A DNA stretch of 64,000 nucleotides from Pollenia angustigena. Taxonomy: Eukaryota; Arthropoda; Insecta; Diptera; Polleniidae. The DNA lies in assembly GCA_930367215.1 (NCBI GenBank), contig OV884059.1, forward strand, positions 149,418,511 to 149,482,510, read 5' to 3'. The translations under genes and the position numbers were made by a program. Position 1 is the stretch's first letter. Each line of letters starts with the position of its first letter. A model generated the notes under the pieces. The model did no database searches. It was not told the DNA's origin and was given only the letters and a program-made list of their open reading frames with translations. Shown here piece after piece: positions 34,090 to 45,351 of the stretch.

Positions 34090-35150
34090 CAAGTATGTAC
34101 AAAATGTATTTTCTATTCTTCTCCTTCTTCTTCGCTCTGTTCATCCAACTCAGCTAAATCAAGGCCAAGTAGGTGCGCTACCTCACGTGGGCGGGTCCAT
34201 AAGGACACTGCTTTTAGCTGGGTTGGGTTTGCACTGCAGTTGAATATGTGTCGTACGTCGTGTGGGCCTATTCCACATGCAGGGCAAAGGTCAGGGATGG
34301 TGCTATTTATTATTGGCCAGTACGAGTTTAGACGTGCGCACCATCCCGATCTCAATTGTGCCAATGTCACCTTCGCCCGTCGTGGTAAGTCCCACTCTTC
34401 ATTTGAAACTGGTGGTGGACGCCCTCCTTACTTAATATTGTCTCGGTGGCTGTTCATCGCACTCTCCACCGACTCCCTATGAACTGCATTCAGAGCTGTC
34501 CTGTATGAGGTGTGGTCTGTTATAGAGCCCAAGTATTGTTGGACTTCACTCTCATGTCAGCGAAGATCTTTCGTGACAGGTCTTGGGGGGTCTAATTCCG
34601 TCAGATAGTGGTTTGGATGTCCCCTCCGATGACATCCCAGAAGGAACTGCATCGTCAGCATTATGTTGTGTTCCTTGACCGTCATCATCTTCGCTTCATC
34701 ATGCAGGTGTTCTATTGATGTCTTCTTCTTCCACCACGCAGGCACTGCGTAGTTAACCACTGACCGGCCAATCGTTTTATATGTACTTAGGTAACAAGGT
34801 ATCGTTTTCCATGCCCCAAGTGCTGCCGGCTAGAGACTTTAGGACCTTGTTTCTACTCCGCATTTCCGCATTCTATTGCAGATTGCAGTGGCATGCGCCG
34901 ATGACATGAACAGGCTGTCAAATGTGACACCCAATATCTTTGGGTGATTTTTGGTCGGAATTATGGCGCCGTCAACAGTCACATTCATTTGTAACCCCAC
35001 TTCCTTTGTCCATGTCGTGGATAGAGTCGCCGAGTATTTTGCGGGAGAGATGTTCATATTCCTGGCGTGGAAGAAGTTCGCCAGATCATGGAGGTAACCG
35101 TTTATCAAACTGCATAGGTCATCGATGTTGGGGCCCAAACTTTATATTGA
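34090..35150 (-). pseudogene. Jockey-clade non-LTR retrotransposon, 5'-truncated
   Basis: Reading from 35138 on the minus strand: GPNIDDLCSLINGYLHDLAN, then MNISPAKYSATLSTTWTKEV and IPTKNHPKILGVTFDSL (post-YADD RT blocks). Next come VNYAVPAWW and QFLLGCHRRGHPNHYLTELD. Last comes the Jockey-type C-terminal zinc-binding tail LCPACGIGPHDVRHIFNC with LRSGWCARLNSYW before it, ending at 34113. At least two frameshifts break it. The 5' truncation falls just after the YADD box. GC content is higher than the surroundings, as expected for a recent retrotransposon in AT-rich DNA. Confidence 0.9.
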
Positions 35151-35889
35151 AGGCTACGGTTATTTTTGTAGCCGGCAATTTTGGATAATAATAATCTTTA
35201 TATTAGTGAAATAGGCACCTTCCTAGGTACATACATACCTACTACATATGTATATTTGTCTGATTGTTTTTGGGATAATAATAATAAAAATTTTTTTTTG
35301 CCTCGGTAATTTCCTTTCATTTAGGAGTCATGTCCAGGATTATACCTACATTAAAAAGTTAATTTTCAAGCCACTCGTGTCTCTAAAATGTTATTACCTA
35401 ATAATCTTTAAAAAGTTTGTTATCCCAATTTACTTTGTTTTGATTTTCTAAAAGTACCTTCATACATACTTATGTACATATGTATGTAAGTACCTACCAA
35501 TGTTTTTCAATCAATAACAAAACAAAAAATAAAAACAAATGACACACACTTTTTGGAAAACAAATTGTTCCTACATATGTACATAGTACATAGGTACTTA
35601 AAGTTTTTTATTTTGTTTTTGCTTTACAGTTTTGAATTCTGAAAATATCTTAAAAATTTTAGGTATACTGCATAAAATAAAAATAGACATTGCACCTACA
35701 ATAAAAAGAGAATTTACAAAATACCTACATATGTACTTAGGTACATACATATTTAAATTACAGCACTACATAATTACAAGATTGAAGTTTTTCGTGAGCA
35801 CCCAGTTTTTGGAGCAACTGTAACTGCCGATATTCTTATTTATGTATTTTATTTTTAATATGTAGGTAGGTACATACCTGACTACCTAT
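35151..35889. other. Unassigned, microsatellite-rich
   Basis: Repeated ACATACATATGTA/GGTACATAC tracts (about 35225-35250, 35460-35500, 35570-35600, 35720-35755). No gene recognised. Confidence 0.4.
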
Positions 35890-36058
35890 AGAGTAACAAA
35901 TACAATTACACACAAATTGCACTCTCATTTAATTTACCGAGCAATAGTTACGTAGACCTTCAGCCCGTTGTTGTGAAACAGACCAGAGTCTTTGGTGGGA
36001 ATCGAACCCGCAACCCCAGCACTGATAGACTAGCTCGCTACCAACTAGCTTATTTATA
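35890..36058 (-). mobile_element. tRNA-derived SINE, better-preserved copy
   Basis: Minus strand: AAGCTAGTTGGTAGCGAGC (A box, TRGCNNAGYNGG) and GGGTTCGATTCCCACC (B box, GGTTCGANTCC) about 35 bases apart, as in a tRNA gene. The tRNA-unrelated body TTTCACAACAACGGGCTGAA and an AT-rich tail follow. It pairs with the copy at 1255-1432. The head cannot fold into a complete cloverleaf with acceptor stem, so I call it SINE rather than tRNA. Confidence 0.8.
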
Positions 36059-36175
36059 TATGTACCTACACTTTAAATGATCAAAAACCTTTAAATTTTA
36101 GTCTAATTCGAATCTAATAAGGTCAAATATTAAAAACCTTATCTATAGATTGTACCTATGTAAATACTGTATCTA

Positions 36176-36228
36176 CTTATGTATGTACATACATATGTAT
36201 GTACATACATATGTATGTATGTATGTTT
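36176..36228. repeat. TACATACATATGTATG microsatellite
   Basis: A self-complementary interspersed TATGTATG/CATACATA tract able to form hairpins. Confidence 0.95.
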
Positions 36229-36377
36229 TGTGTCTACATTCAAATTAAGATCAACATCCTAACATAAGCAAATTATATTGACTGAATATCAATTTCCTTT
36301 ATCTCTACACGTATCAACAACAAAATCACACACACTGACTCAAATACATACATAAATATATACTTATGTATGTACAT

Positions 36378-37674
36378 TAGTGTGGCCGTTATATTTTTTT
36401 TCTATTTTCACTTGGCAACCCCTTGGATTGATTCCAAATTAGAAGAAAAAAAATATATACAAACATTTTAGATCGTTTGCATAGTTATTGAGCGTGCCTT
36501 GAGCCCACAAAGTTTGCTAAAATGCTATTTTTCTCACTATGGGTCGCTTTAATTGTTGATAACTTCCGTGATATTTATTTTAGAGAAAACCCTTATTCAC
36601 AAATATTCTAGGGCTATATCTTACGAACAATATTGCTCTGTATTAGTTTTCTTTAACATGAATACTTAATCCAGAAAAAACCAAATTAAAAAATAGCACC
36701 GAAATTTTCACATATCTTCGCATTCTTTGTCTGGTGATTACACTACATACGTGAGACATTTTCAACAATGTCGTGATCAAATGAATCTAATAGTACGTTT
36801 CCACTTACATGTTTTGGGCCACAAAACTATTTTTGCATCAAAACAAGTGTTTTGCTATTTGTTTTCCTATACATTTTTCATGTTCGAAAACTCAAACAAA
36901 AACTAGTTTTGCTCCAAAACATGTCGAAAAGCATGAATACAACTCTGGGTTATCCATTATTGGTGATTGACAATTTCGAAAAAATGGACATATTTACCAA
37001 AATATCAAGACTTATTAAACAGGTTTATGCAACTCTCCAGCTGATTTATTTGTTTGCAGCGTAAAAATAATAAAATAATATAATAAAAAGGTAGTAAATT
37101 ATGTGCTTTTATATACGTACATTTATGTATGTCTGTGTATTAAAAAACAAACAAGAAAATTTCATGTTAAAGAAAAATATTTTTTTTTCAACACATATTT
37201 TTTTTTGGCTTTCATATTTGTTTACAACATAAATGTCAAATTGATTTCGAAAATTCTAAAACCAAAACCAGTTTTACATAATGGAAACACTTTGACACGT
37301 TTTGCTCAAAACAAGTTGTTTTGCTCATAGTGGAAACATAGTATAACAGCTAATCTTTATTTAAAACTGAATCCGAATATGAAGTCAGAATTGTCAAAAG
37401 TAGAACAGTTTTTGAGATATTCCAAAATAACCGTTATTTGTGTTTTTAAAAAAGTTGATGTGACTGAAATGCAAATATCTTCAACAACTTTAAACGGACT
37501 ATGTATTTCTTTCTTTTTATTGAGAGGTTATAAAATTTCTTAAATAACCATGGGTCGGTTGAAGAGATGAGTCATTAAATGGCAGAGTTATAGTGGACAA
37601 AACTTCAAACTTCATTATAAATTTTATGATTTTGTTCAATTTTGCTCTTATCTATATAACTTTCGGCCACACTA
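36378..37674. mobile_element. hAT element (TAGTGTGGCCG ends)
   Basis: A 1297-bp unit including a nested MITE. Ends TAGTGTGGCCGTTATATT and reversed TAGTGTGGCCGAAAGTTAT, with a perfect 8-bp ATGTACAT duplication at 36370-36377 and 37675-37682. The target is itself a common local microsatellite word, so the TSD is slightly less decisive, but the termini are clear. No transposase motif in the remaining 750 bases. Confidence 0.8.
36793..37341. mobile_element. TA-flanked MITE nested in the hAT element
   Basis: A 549-bp element with ends GTACGTTTCCACTTACATG and reversed CTATGTTTCCACTATGAGC, TA on both sides (36791-36792, 37342-37343). CAAAACA/TGTTTTG repeats lie at both ends. Probably Tc1/mariner-type. 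Confidence 0.7.
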
Positions 37675-37959
37675 ATGTACATTGTACATGCATAATGTAT
37701 ACGTAGGTACATACCTATATGTATTTTTTTTTTGTGTTGGAGGTGGAAACCTTCAATAGGTCCCAATTTATTTATTTAATTTATTCGTCTATGGAATTAA
37801 TCTTTACAGACTATTTATACAACATAAATGTTAATAACTCAAATTAAATAATTAATTGTGAATTGAAAAAAAAATATTATTTTACTTTTAGTTACATTAG
37901 TATTTAAAGAAAAAACTATAAATCTATACAGTTCATTAAATTGAATACACATTCTCCTG

Positions 37960-38818
37960 AGTGGGTCAGCGTTTGCATAATTAGCTCTCTCACTGAACGG
38001 TTAAAGGTGAGAAGTAACGTGTTGGTCGTTGAGGAATGTTGAACGAAATATTGTTTATCAGAAAACCTGAACAAACATCACCGTTAATAATATTCAATAG
38101 AAACGAGACATTTAACATAGATCGTCGGCTTTTTAAGGTTGGCAGCTTAACAAGGACGAGTCTGCTGGTATATGATGGAAGACTTAATGGGTTGAAATTT
38201 AAACTTCGAAGACAGAACAACAGGAATTGTTTTTGCATAGATTATATCCTGTCGATATAAGTTTGGTACATAGGGTCCCAAATAATGGAAGCATACTCCA
38301 AAATAGGTATCGCAAGTGATGTGTATAATGTTTTAATTACATAAGGGTCATTGAACTCTTTAGCCCACCGTTTTATAAAACCAAGTACTCCACTGGCTTT
38401 GTTTACCATAATTCTTACATGATTAATGAAACTTAGTTTAGGATTCAATAAAACACCAAAATCTTAAAAGCTATCCACTTTTTCTAGTTGATAATTGCCC
38501 AGCATATAATTTACAGATATCGGTCGCTTTCGGACCAAACGCTCCATTAAATTAAATTTGAATTACACCATTTGTAAAACGAATCCAAGTCATTTTGAAG
38601 TAAAACATGGTTGGAGTATTCACTAATACTCAGGAAAATTTTGACATCATCAGCATACATTAAAATATTTAAAAACTGAATAACTTGTGGTAAATCGTTT
38701 ATAAACAAGGAAAATAAAAGCGGTCCAATGTGGCTGTCCTGAGGTACCGCGGATGATACGTTTATATTTTTCGAGGATTCATTTTTGAAAAGAATGCTTT
38801 GTTTTCTATTCTATACCA
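37960..38818 (-). pseudogene. Non-LTR reverse transcriptase relic (lineage 3)
   Basis: Minus strand from 38818: SAVPQDSHIGPLLFSLFIND (RT block 4), LMYADDVKIFLSI at about 38641-38665 (active site intact), LLQNDLDSFYKWC, LNPKLSFINHVRIMVNKASG, LGFIKRWAKEFNDPYVIKTL, ILEYASIIWDPMYQTYIDRI and the C-terminal QFLLFCLRSLNF...PQRPTRYFS region. CR1/Jockey-group architecture. Several stops and frame changes are present. The 5' side ends abruptly at 38818 where the lineage 4 element begins. Confidence 0.88.
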
Positions 38819-40052
38819 GGCGGGTATGTCGGATTTTTACAGACTAAAACCACCGCCACCGTCAAATCCACACTCTGCGGAACTGCCGTTAGATATTACT
38901 TCGCAGGGTGAGTGGCCCAATTTGCCGCGTCCATTTGGTTTTACGTTTATTTGGTACCACGTCTATTTAACCTTCGCAGCTCATTGATGTATTGGTCCTA
39001 GTTTCCTGAGCTGTTCCTCTCTTCGCAGTAGTTCGTTTACAAATGTTATAAAACCTGTAATGCTGTTCCAGTTTTCCTCTGACTCCATCATGACATTCAT
39101 GATGTTTTCAGGTGATAATTTGCGTCCCAATTGTGATTCTAGGATCCTTCTCTCCCCATCGAATCGTTTACATTTGATCATAACATGTTTCACACTTTCA
39201 TCCTGATCTGGACAGGCTGAACACCTCGCAGTGTCATCGTGTCCGAATCGATATAGATAGCTTCTGTAACCACCATGCCCCGTTAGAAACTGTGTCAGAT
39301 GATAGCATTTCTCCCCATGTTTGCGATTCAGCCACTTTTCCACATTTGGGATTAACCTATGTGTCCACCGTCCGCATGTAGAATGTTCCCATCTTCTTTG
39401 CCAGTTCAGTATGGACCTTCGTCTTTCGGTTTTTCGAATAATTTTCGGCTGAATGTGTTGGTTCTCCTTTTTTCAAGTATATTTTTGAAAACTTCCTGGC
39501 AGCGATGTCGATCGGAATGATACCCACTATCACACATGCTGCGTCCAGGGATATTGTGCGATACCCGCTACAAACTTGAAGACAACTTCTGCGGAAGATA
39601 GATATCATATCCTTCTTGGAGGTGCACCGTAGTGAATCTTCCCATAAGGGTGCTCCATTAAGAAGTATAGAGTTTGCAACTCTTGAAAGTAGCAGTCTAC
39701 GACTATGCCTAGGTCCATCTACATATATTTGGCATCATTCTAGCCAATGAACTCACTACCTTAGATGCCTTTTGACAGGAGTAGTACATATGTATGCCTT
39801 TTAAAATTTAATCTGCTATCGATTATCACTCCCAAGTATTTAATAGCATCCGTAGAAACGATTTCACTATTTGCAATTTAAAGTTTTAGAAATTCTTTGG
39901 ATCACTTGCTGCTGATCAACGCCGCTTCTGTCTTCTGTTCTGCCAGTTGTAGCTCTAAGGATTCGAGCCACGTTTTTACGGTTCTGATGGTTTCGTTTGT
40001 ATAGAGCTGCACTTCGTCAATATTTCCAGCTTGGACGACAGCCACGTCATCC
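38819..40052 (-). pseudogene. R1/LOA-like non-LTR retrotransposon, 5'-truncated
   Basis: Minus strand from 40052: DDVAVVQAGNIDEV (end of the YADD box), KTWLESLELQLAEQKTEAAL and IKYLGVIIDSRLNF. Then SGYRTISLDAACVIVGIIPI at about 39500-39570, and the C-terminal zinc-binding segment HLTQFLTGHGGYRSYLYRFG with CSACPDQDESVKHVMIKC (39343-38981). That order and the YRT.S.DA..VI.G..P signature are typical of R1/LOA-type elements. Frameshifts and stops are present. The insertion is truncated exactly at the catalytic Asp pair and abuts a microsatellite. The 3' untranslated part runs to the junction with lineage 3. Confidence 0.88.
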
Positions 40053-40345
40053 TATATGTATGTATGTACATATCTACATATGTATGTACCTACATAAATT
40101 CTAACAAATAAATTATTTAAATAGGTAGGTACATACATATGTATGTTCCTACGTATGTACATATGTATGTACATAGTAGGTACATAAATATGTATGTACA
40201 TAAATATGTAGTACATACTTATGTACATAGGTACATAAGTGCGTGTACATAAATAGTATGTACCTATGTACATATGTATGTACATTTGCAAAAAAAAAAA
40301 TAAATAAATAAAATTTCTAGGTAGGTAGGTACATACATACCTACA
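40053..40345. repeat. Complex TACATA/TATGTA microsatellite
   Basis: About 290 bases of interspersed TACATATGTATG, GGTACATAC and TAGGTAGG words on both strands, highly self-complementary. The minus-strand Tyr/Met-rich frame across it is not a gene. Confidence 0.95.
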
Positions 40346-41979
40346 TATCTTAAAATCAACAATTTCTTTCAAACTAACAAAAATCAAATTTATATTCTAA
40401 ATAAATTCAGCAAAGAAAAAAAACAGGACAAAAAAAGTTACCTAAAATACAAAAATTTAAAGCAGCTTAAATTCATATTGATTTGGCAGCAGCGGCAACA
40501 ACAACAACTACATACATACAAACACGAGAAAAAAATACATTAAATGTTTGTTTTTTATTATTTTTCTTTTTGCAAAAAAAAACATCATACACTCTTGTGT
40601 ACATACAGAAAAAAGAAGAAAATACAACAAAAAATTAAAAAAAAAGTTTGCTAAAAGTGAAATGTGGCAACGTAGCATGAGTGATAAATGTGCTGTGTTG
40701 TCAGAGTTCATATTGTATGTCTCACTTATTCACTCTTTGTCTGGCGCAGTCACTCACTCACTCGCTCGCTCACTTACTGGCTGTGAGCAGCACAATTTAA
40801 AACAACACTTTCATGCAAACTCACACAGCTATTAATTCTGCTTTTTCTTTTTATTTTTCTTGTTCTGCTGCTGTTATTGTTGTTACTGTAGCTAGTGTAT
40901 TTTTTGCTGCTTCTTCTTTCTCTCACTCTGTTGTTGTTTTGTCTTCGCTGCTTTAGTACTTGTTGTTGCTTGCTTTTTTTATTTTTTTGGCATTCATTTG
41001 CAGTTGTTGTTGTTATAATAATAATTATTTTTATACACCTCATCTGCAATTTATATCAAATATAAATAAAAGTAAAAAACAAATCTACGAATAAAATGTA
41101 AACCTACTACATAACAACAACTGAATGTACCTATTATACAGTGGTGTTGAAAAGTTGGTAAGTCGATTTTTTTTAATAAAATGTAGGTATGTAAGTATAT
41201 AGGTACCTAGCTATGTACCTATTTAAAAAATAGATTTAACGACGATTTAAATTTTTTTTGGAAATTTTCAAATATTTGAAAGTCAGTTTAAAGAATGAAG
41301 AAATTGCGATTTTTGTTTTATTTCTACTGATCTCAAGCAGCTGTGCTTAACCTTCTGTCAAAAATTACCAAAAAATCTCTCAAATGTATGTAAGTAGGTA
41401 GGTATAGGTACATACATATGTTAAAAAACAAGAACAAAATAAAAAAGCGTTTGATTCCGTACGGAATGTGTGTATCAGTTTTGCATTTTGCTTAAGCACT
41501 TGACAGTTTCATAAAACTTAACAAAAAGTTTCGGTAAGTTCAATATGGTTTGCTTCATATGATTTACATACATAGGATGTACCTACATGTATTCGCACAT
41601 TTGCTTAATCCAACTTAAGCACATTATGGTTAGGCCTTAATACTTTTCATTTCCATTTTAACAACGCAATGCCTCGCTTCAAAAAAATTTTGGTTCTTTA
41701 TAAATTTTATTTCAAGACACTGTATCTCCCAATTACCATAAGGCAAACTGTGAATTCACAGCAGAGAACAGAGGCCAGGCCGGGCACAAAGCAGCACATA
41801 AACAAAAATATGTAGGTACATACAACTCACATAACCTTAGCCACAGAAAAAAAATTATAAAAAAAATAAATACAATAAAAAAGCTACCAAACACACAACT
41901 CTTTCCCATTCTTCTATATACATACATATGTATGTATATATACATACATCCATATGTACATACATATATACCTATACAT
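40346..41979. other. Unassigned, with CAA/CAG-rich patches
   Basis: 40480-40520 (CAGCAGCGGCAACAACAACA) and 40855-41020 (TGCTGCTGTTATTGTTGTT and similar) are the triplet-rich tracts common in fly untranslated and regulatory DNA. No open reading frame, splice pair or promoter can be supported. No TE end found. Confidence 0.35.
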
Positions 41980-43267
41980 CAGTGTTGCCACTTTGTGGGT
42001 AATTACCCGAATTTGGTATAATTTTTACTGTCGTGGGTAGAGCGTGGGTAATTTCTCTTAGGTGTAATTCAGGTGTTATTTGAAATTCTTAGTTCAGATA
42101 CCCAAATAAAATTAAGACTCGATTTCAATGATGAGATTTATTTCTTTTTAAATATTGTTGCTAAAAAATGCACAGTCTTCTTAACCAAAGTCTCGGTTTT
42201 TTTTTTTTTAAGAAAGGACTTCACTCATTATATATATATTTCAAAAGTTTGGCAATGCATGTCGCAAGATGGATCCTAAGACTGGATAAAGATGCTTATC
42301 ATAGTGATTTATAACCAGAAGTTTATAGAAAAAAGTTATTCAAACTAAAAACTAGCCTGAGGGAAGATATGTTTCCAATATTCCAACATATAATTAATTT
42401 TATCTTTATCTTGCAACTTTTTAATGCTTTAGTTTAAAATATATTTAACGCCCTTTACAGTTATAAAACTGAATTACGAAGGGACAGTTGTATAAAACCC
42501 TGCAGGCAATTTGTTTACTAAATAAGGTATAAAGGTTTTTTTAAGACCATGAAAAATAAAATGGTAGATAACACAAAAAAAAAAAAATAATTTTAATCGG
42601 CATTACCATTTGAAACTGATTTCAAACAAATGGGCATTTAGGCAATACCACCTTTCGTAACGCATTCCAGACGTGCAATTTTTTTCCTCTTTTTCGAGCA
42701 TTGCAGGCTGCATGTCACAAATAAAATGAACAATGTTGACCTCCAAGACGTCAATTATTGCGGGTTTATCAGCATAAACCAGTAAATATACAGCCCTACG
42801 GAAAACAATCAAGAGATGTCACATCGCCCGGCCTTGAAGTCTAATTGACAGTTTCATTTCTTAAAAATAAGTTGCGTCAGTTTAATCATGAAGTCGCCTA
42901 TAAGTTGCAAAAACTGATGGCTGATTTTCAAAGTAAATTTGAACGATTTGGTGGTGTTGTTCAAGCATGAATCTATTTATGATGATGTGTCTGAGCAAAA
43001 AGTGAAAGCAGTATGACAGTTCGTTTGACTGCTAACCTTTCGTAAGCTCTATGGGGCTTAAAAAACACACATTATAAAGGAATGGCAATGAGCATTTACC
43101 TTCCCTAGATATATGCAACCAAATGTGGAAGTTAAACTCATTATTTTAGGAGGTTTTAAGTCTTAAATGTTATAAAACTTCAATTTTATATCAGGTGTAA
43201 TTTCATTTAAATCGGGTAATTTGCTTCATGTCAAGTGTAATTTTGAATTTTTCTGGTGGTAACACTG
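41980..43267. mobile_element. hAT element (CAGTGTTRCCAC ends)
   Basis: 1288 bp. Left CAGTGTTGCCACTTTGTGGG, right (reversed) CAGTGTTACCACCAGAAAAA. A perfect 8-bp duplication CTATACAT lies at 41972-41979 and 43268-43275. GGGTAATT/GTGTAATT repeats mark both subterminal regions. A plus-strand stretch near 42880-42960 (RQFNHEVAYKLQKLMADFQS) could be a transposase relic, but I cannot place it. Confidence 0.88.
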
Positions 43268-43715
43268 CTATACATCCATATATAAATATGAACATAGAAG
43301 AAAATAAGAAACGCAACTACAAGAACAACACAAGGGAAAATCGAGTTAAAACTTGCTGACACCAACACAAAACAACCAAAGGAAAAAAAAATAAAGTTAA
43401 AAGACTAGTCTTGCCAGGCTATTTTTTTTCTTCCCCAGCAATGTTTAAGAATCTCCTTGAGTCGAGCATTATGAAAAAGTTTTACCAATAATTTTGTTTT
43501 AGGTATGTATGTATGTAAATTGGCTCTTCCAACTCTAACTAGTTTTCTGAGCGGAAGCGAGAACCCTCCAAATTTTTTTAGTTTTAATAAAAAATCCCCT
43601 AGATATTTTTGTTCTGTAATGAACGTTTTTATATACCTATGTATGTATTAAACATCTTATTTATAGTAGGTACATAGTTATTATTTGAAGCATAAATAAT
43701 TTTAAAGCTCCCTAA
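43268..43715. other. Unassigned sequence
   Basis: No gene or TE end recognised. Confidence 0.35.
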
Positions 43716-44608
43716 AGCTAAGATCCCACTATCGGCGCAATGTACCAGTTTTTGGCGTATTTCATGTGCCGATAGTGTGAACGGTCAAAATGTTTTAATA
43801 TGCGACAATCTGTGCCGAAATTGTGCTGACTGTGGACAATCAAAATTTACCTAGATGCGCCGATAATGTGAAAACTATTTTGCACAATGTGGAGCAATCA
43901 AATGGTTTAATATGTACCGATTTTTATCGGCCACTTGTGTGCCGATAACAGTCGCCAATCAGCGCCGATACAAGGGATGGCAAAACGAAATTTTTAAATT
44001 GCACAAACTGGCTACAAAAATTTTACTTTTTTGAGCTTAATTGTACCAAAATTACATTTGTTTTATCTATTATTTATGTATTGAAACGTTAAATAGTACA
44101 TTTGTACTACTAAATGAAAGAAAACAATTCGCTTTAACCAAAACATTGCAGTTGTATCGATGTTGCCATCCCTGGTTTGTAAACATCTGTTTACAAAACA
44201 TCAATTACAAAAAAAAAAGAACAAGTGCAGTAAGTTTGAATGAAATTGAATATATTTTTTATTATACATATAGGTATTAACATATTATTTAAAATTGTTA
44301 GGAAACATAATTTAATATTCGGACGGAGAATTTTGCGAATTTCTAAAGTAAAATTATGTCTGCCAACAAGTAAATAAACAAAAACATTTGATTTAATTTG
44401 CCCAAATAGCACGATAGTGTGACCGCATTGTACCGATTATTGTCGCAATTGAGTTTTGGCCGATATGAACCGAAAAAAATGTCACAATGTGCGACGATAA
44501 TGGGACCACCTAAGAAAAAATTGTGCAAAGTTTTTTAATGTGTGCCGATTAAGCACGATAAAAATCGTCACAGATTGTGCTATTTGAGCCGATAGTGGGA
44601 TCTTAGCT
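43716..44608. mobile_element. TAA-flanked element with GCCGATA repeats
   Basis: 893 bp with ends AGCTAAGATCCCACTATCGG and its complement ending GATCTTAGCT. TAA lies at 43713-43715 and 44609-44611. GCCGATA-type words recur at 43768, 43859, 43941, 43964, 44459, 44544 and 44588, clustered towards both ends, like transposase-binding subterminal repeats. No transposase found. PIF/Harbinger-like by its duplication. Confidence 0.75.
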
Positions 44609-44892
44609 TAAGTATGTAAGAGCCAATAGGATTTCATTTGTATTTACATAAGGTTTCTTATAAAAAATTATTGCTAAAAATCAAAACGCTTATAAGAAAC
44701 ATTTTCGTTTTTTTTTTGTAATTTCTTATATCCGTTACCTACTGTAAGCCCATACAGTGTTGCCAGTGAAATTTGGAGAAGTATGTATGTATACATTTTA
44801 GATTCCAAAAAGATACGCTTAATCCCAAAAAGATACATTTTGAAAAAAATTTTAAAATCCATTTTTAACGTTTAACATTTATTAACATATAA

Positions 44893-45244
44893 AGCCTAGA
44901 TTACACTATCTCACAAGTCTTACGTATTCCATAATACTTTGTGAGATAGAAATCTAATGAGTTTTGTTGCGACTGTCAAAAAATCTAATGTAACATGGCA
45001 GTTTGTGTTCACACCATCACACAAAGTATAAACACTTACACATGAAATAAAATGCAACCCTGATCCAATGAAAAGTATTATTGTTTAGAAATTTTTCAAA
45101 AACGATGAAGTCGTACGGGATGTCAAACTTTTTTCATAATACTTGTCATTTTTGTGACACATTTAATTCACACTATCACACTTTGTCATTTTACTTGAGT
45201 TTTTGACATGTATTAATACAAAGTATAATAGTGTAATCTAGCCT
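44893..45244. mobile_element. PIF/Harbinger-like MITE, family A copy 2
   Basis: 352 bp, same orientation and near-identical to 7524-7868. TAA lies at 44890-44892 and 45245-45247. It has a few more bases than copy 1 (for example CACACTATCACACTTTGTC). Confidence 0.82.
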
Positions 45245-45351
45245 TAAGTAGGTACCTATTTGGATTTAATTAATATACATACGAGTTAAGGCGTTTATAC
45301 TAATACTAAGCCTATTTCCGATGTGCGAAAGAATTCCTTCTTTCGTACAAA

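Noticed and set aside
35940..36050. Functional tRNA gene
   Set aside because: A and B boxes are present but the acceptor stem does not pair, and a second diverged copy with a shared non-tRNA body shows it is a SINE.
36176..40345. CRISPR-like or regulatory array from the repeated TACATATGTATG tracts
   Set aside because: Simple microsatellites without unique spacers, in eukaryotic DNA.
40052..40387. Tyr/Met/His-rich minus-strand frame of 111 codons
   Set aside because: Pure translation of the TACATA/TATGTA microsatellite.
40774..41049. Gln/Asn/Ser/Arg-rich minus-strand frame
   Set aside because: Comes from CAA/CAG-type triplet runs. Could be untranslated host sequence, but no coding evidence.
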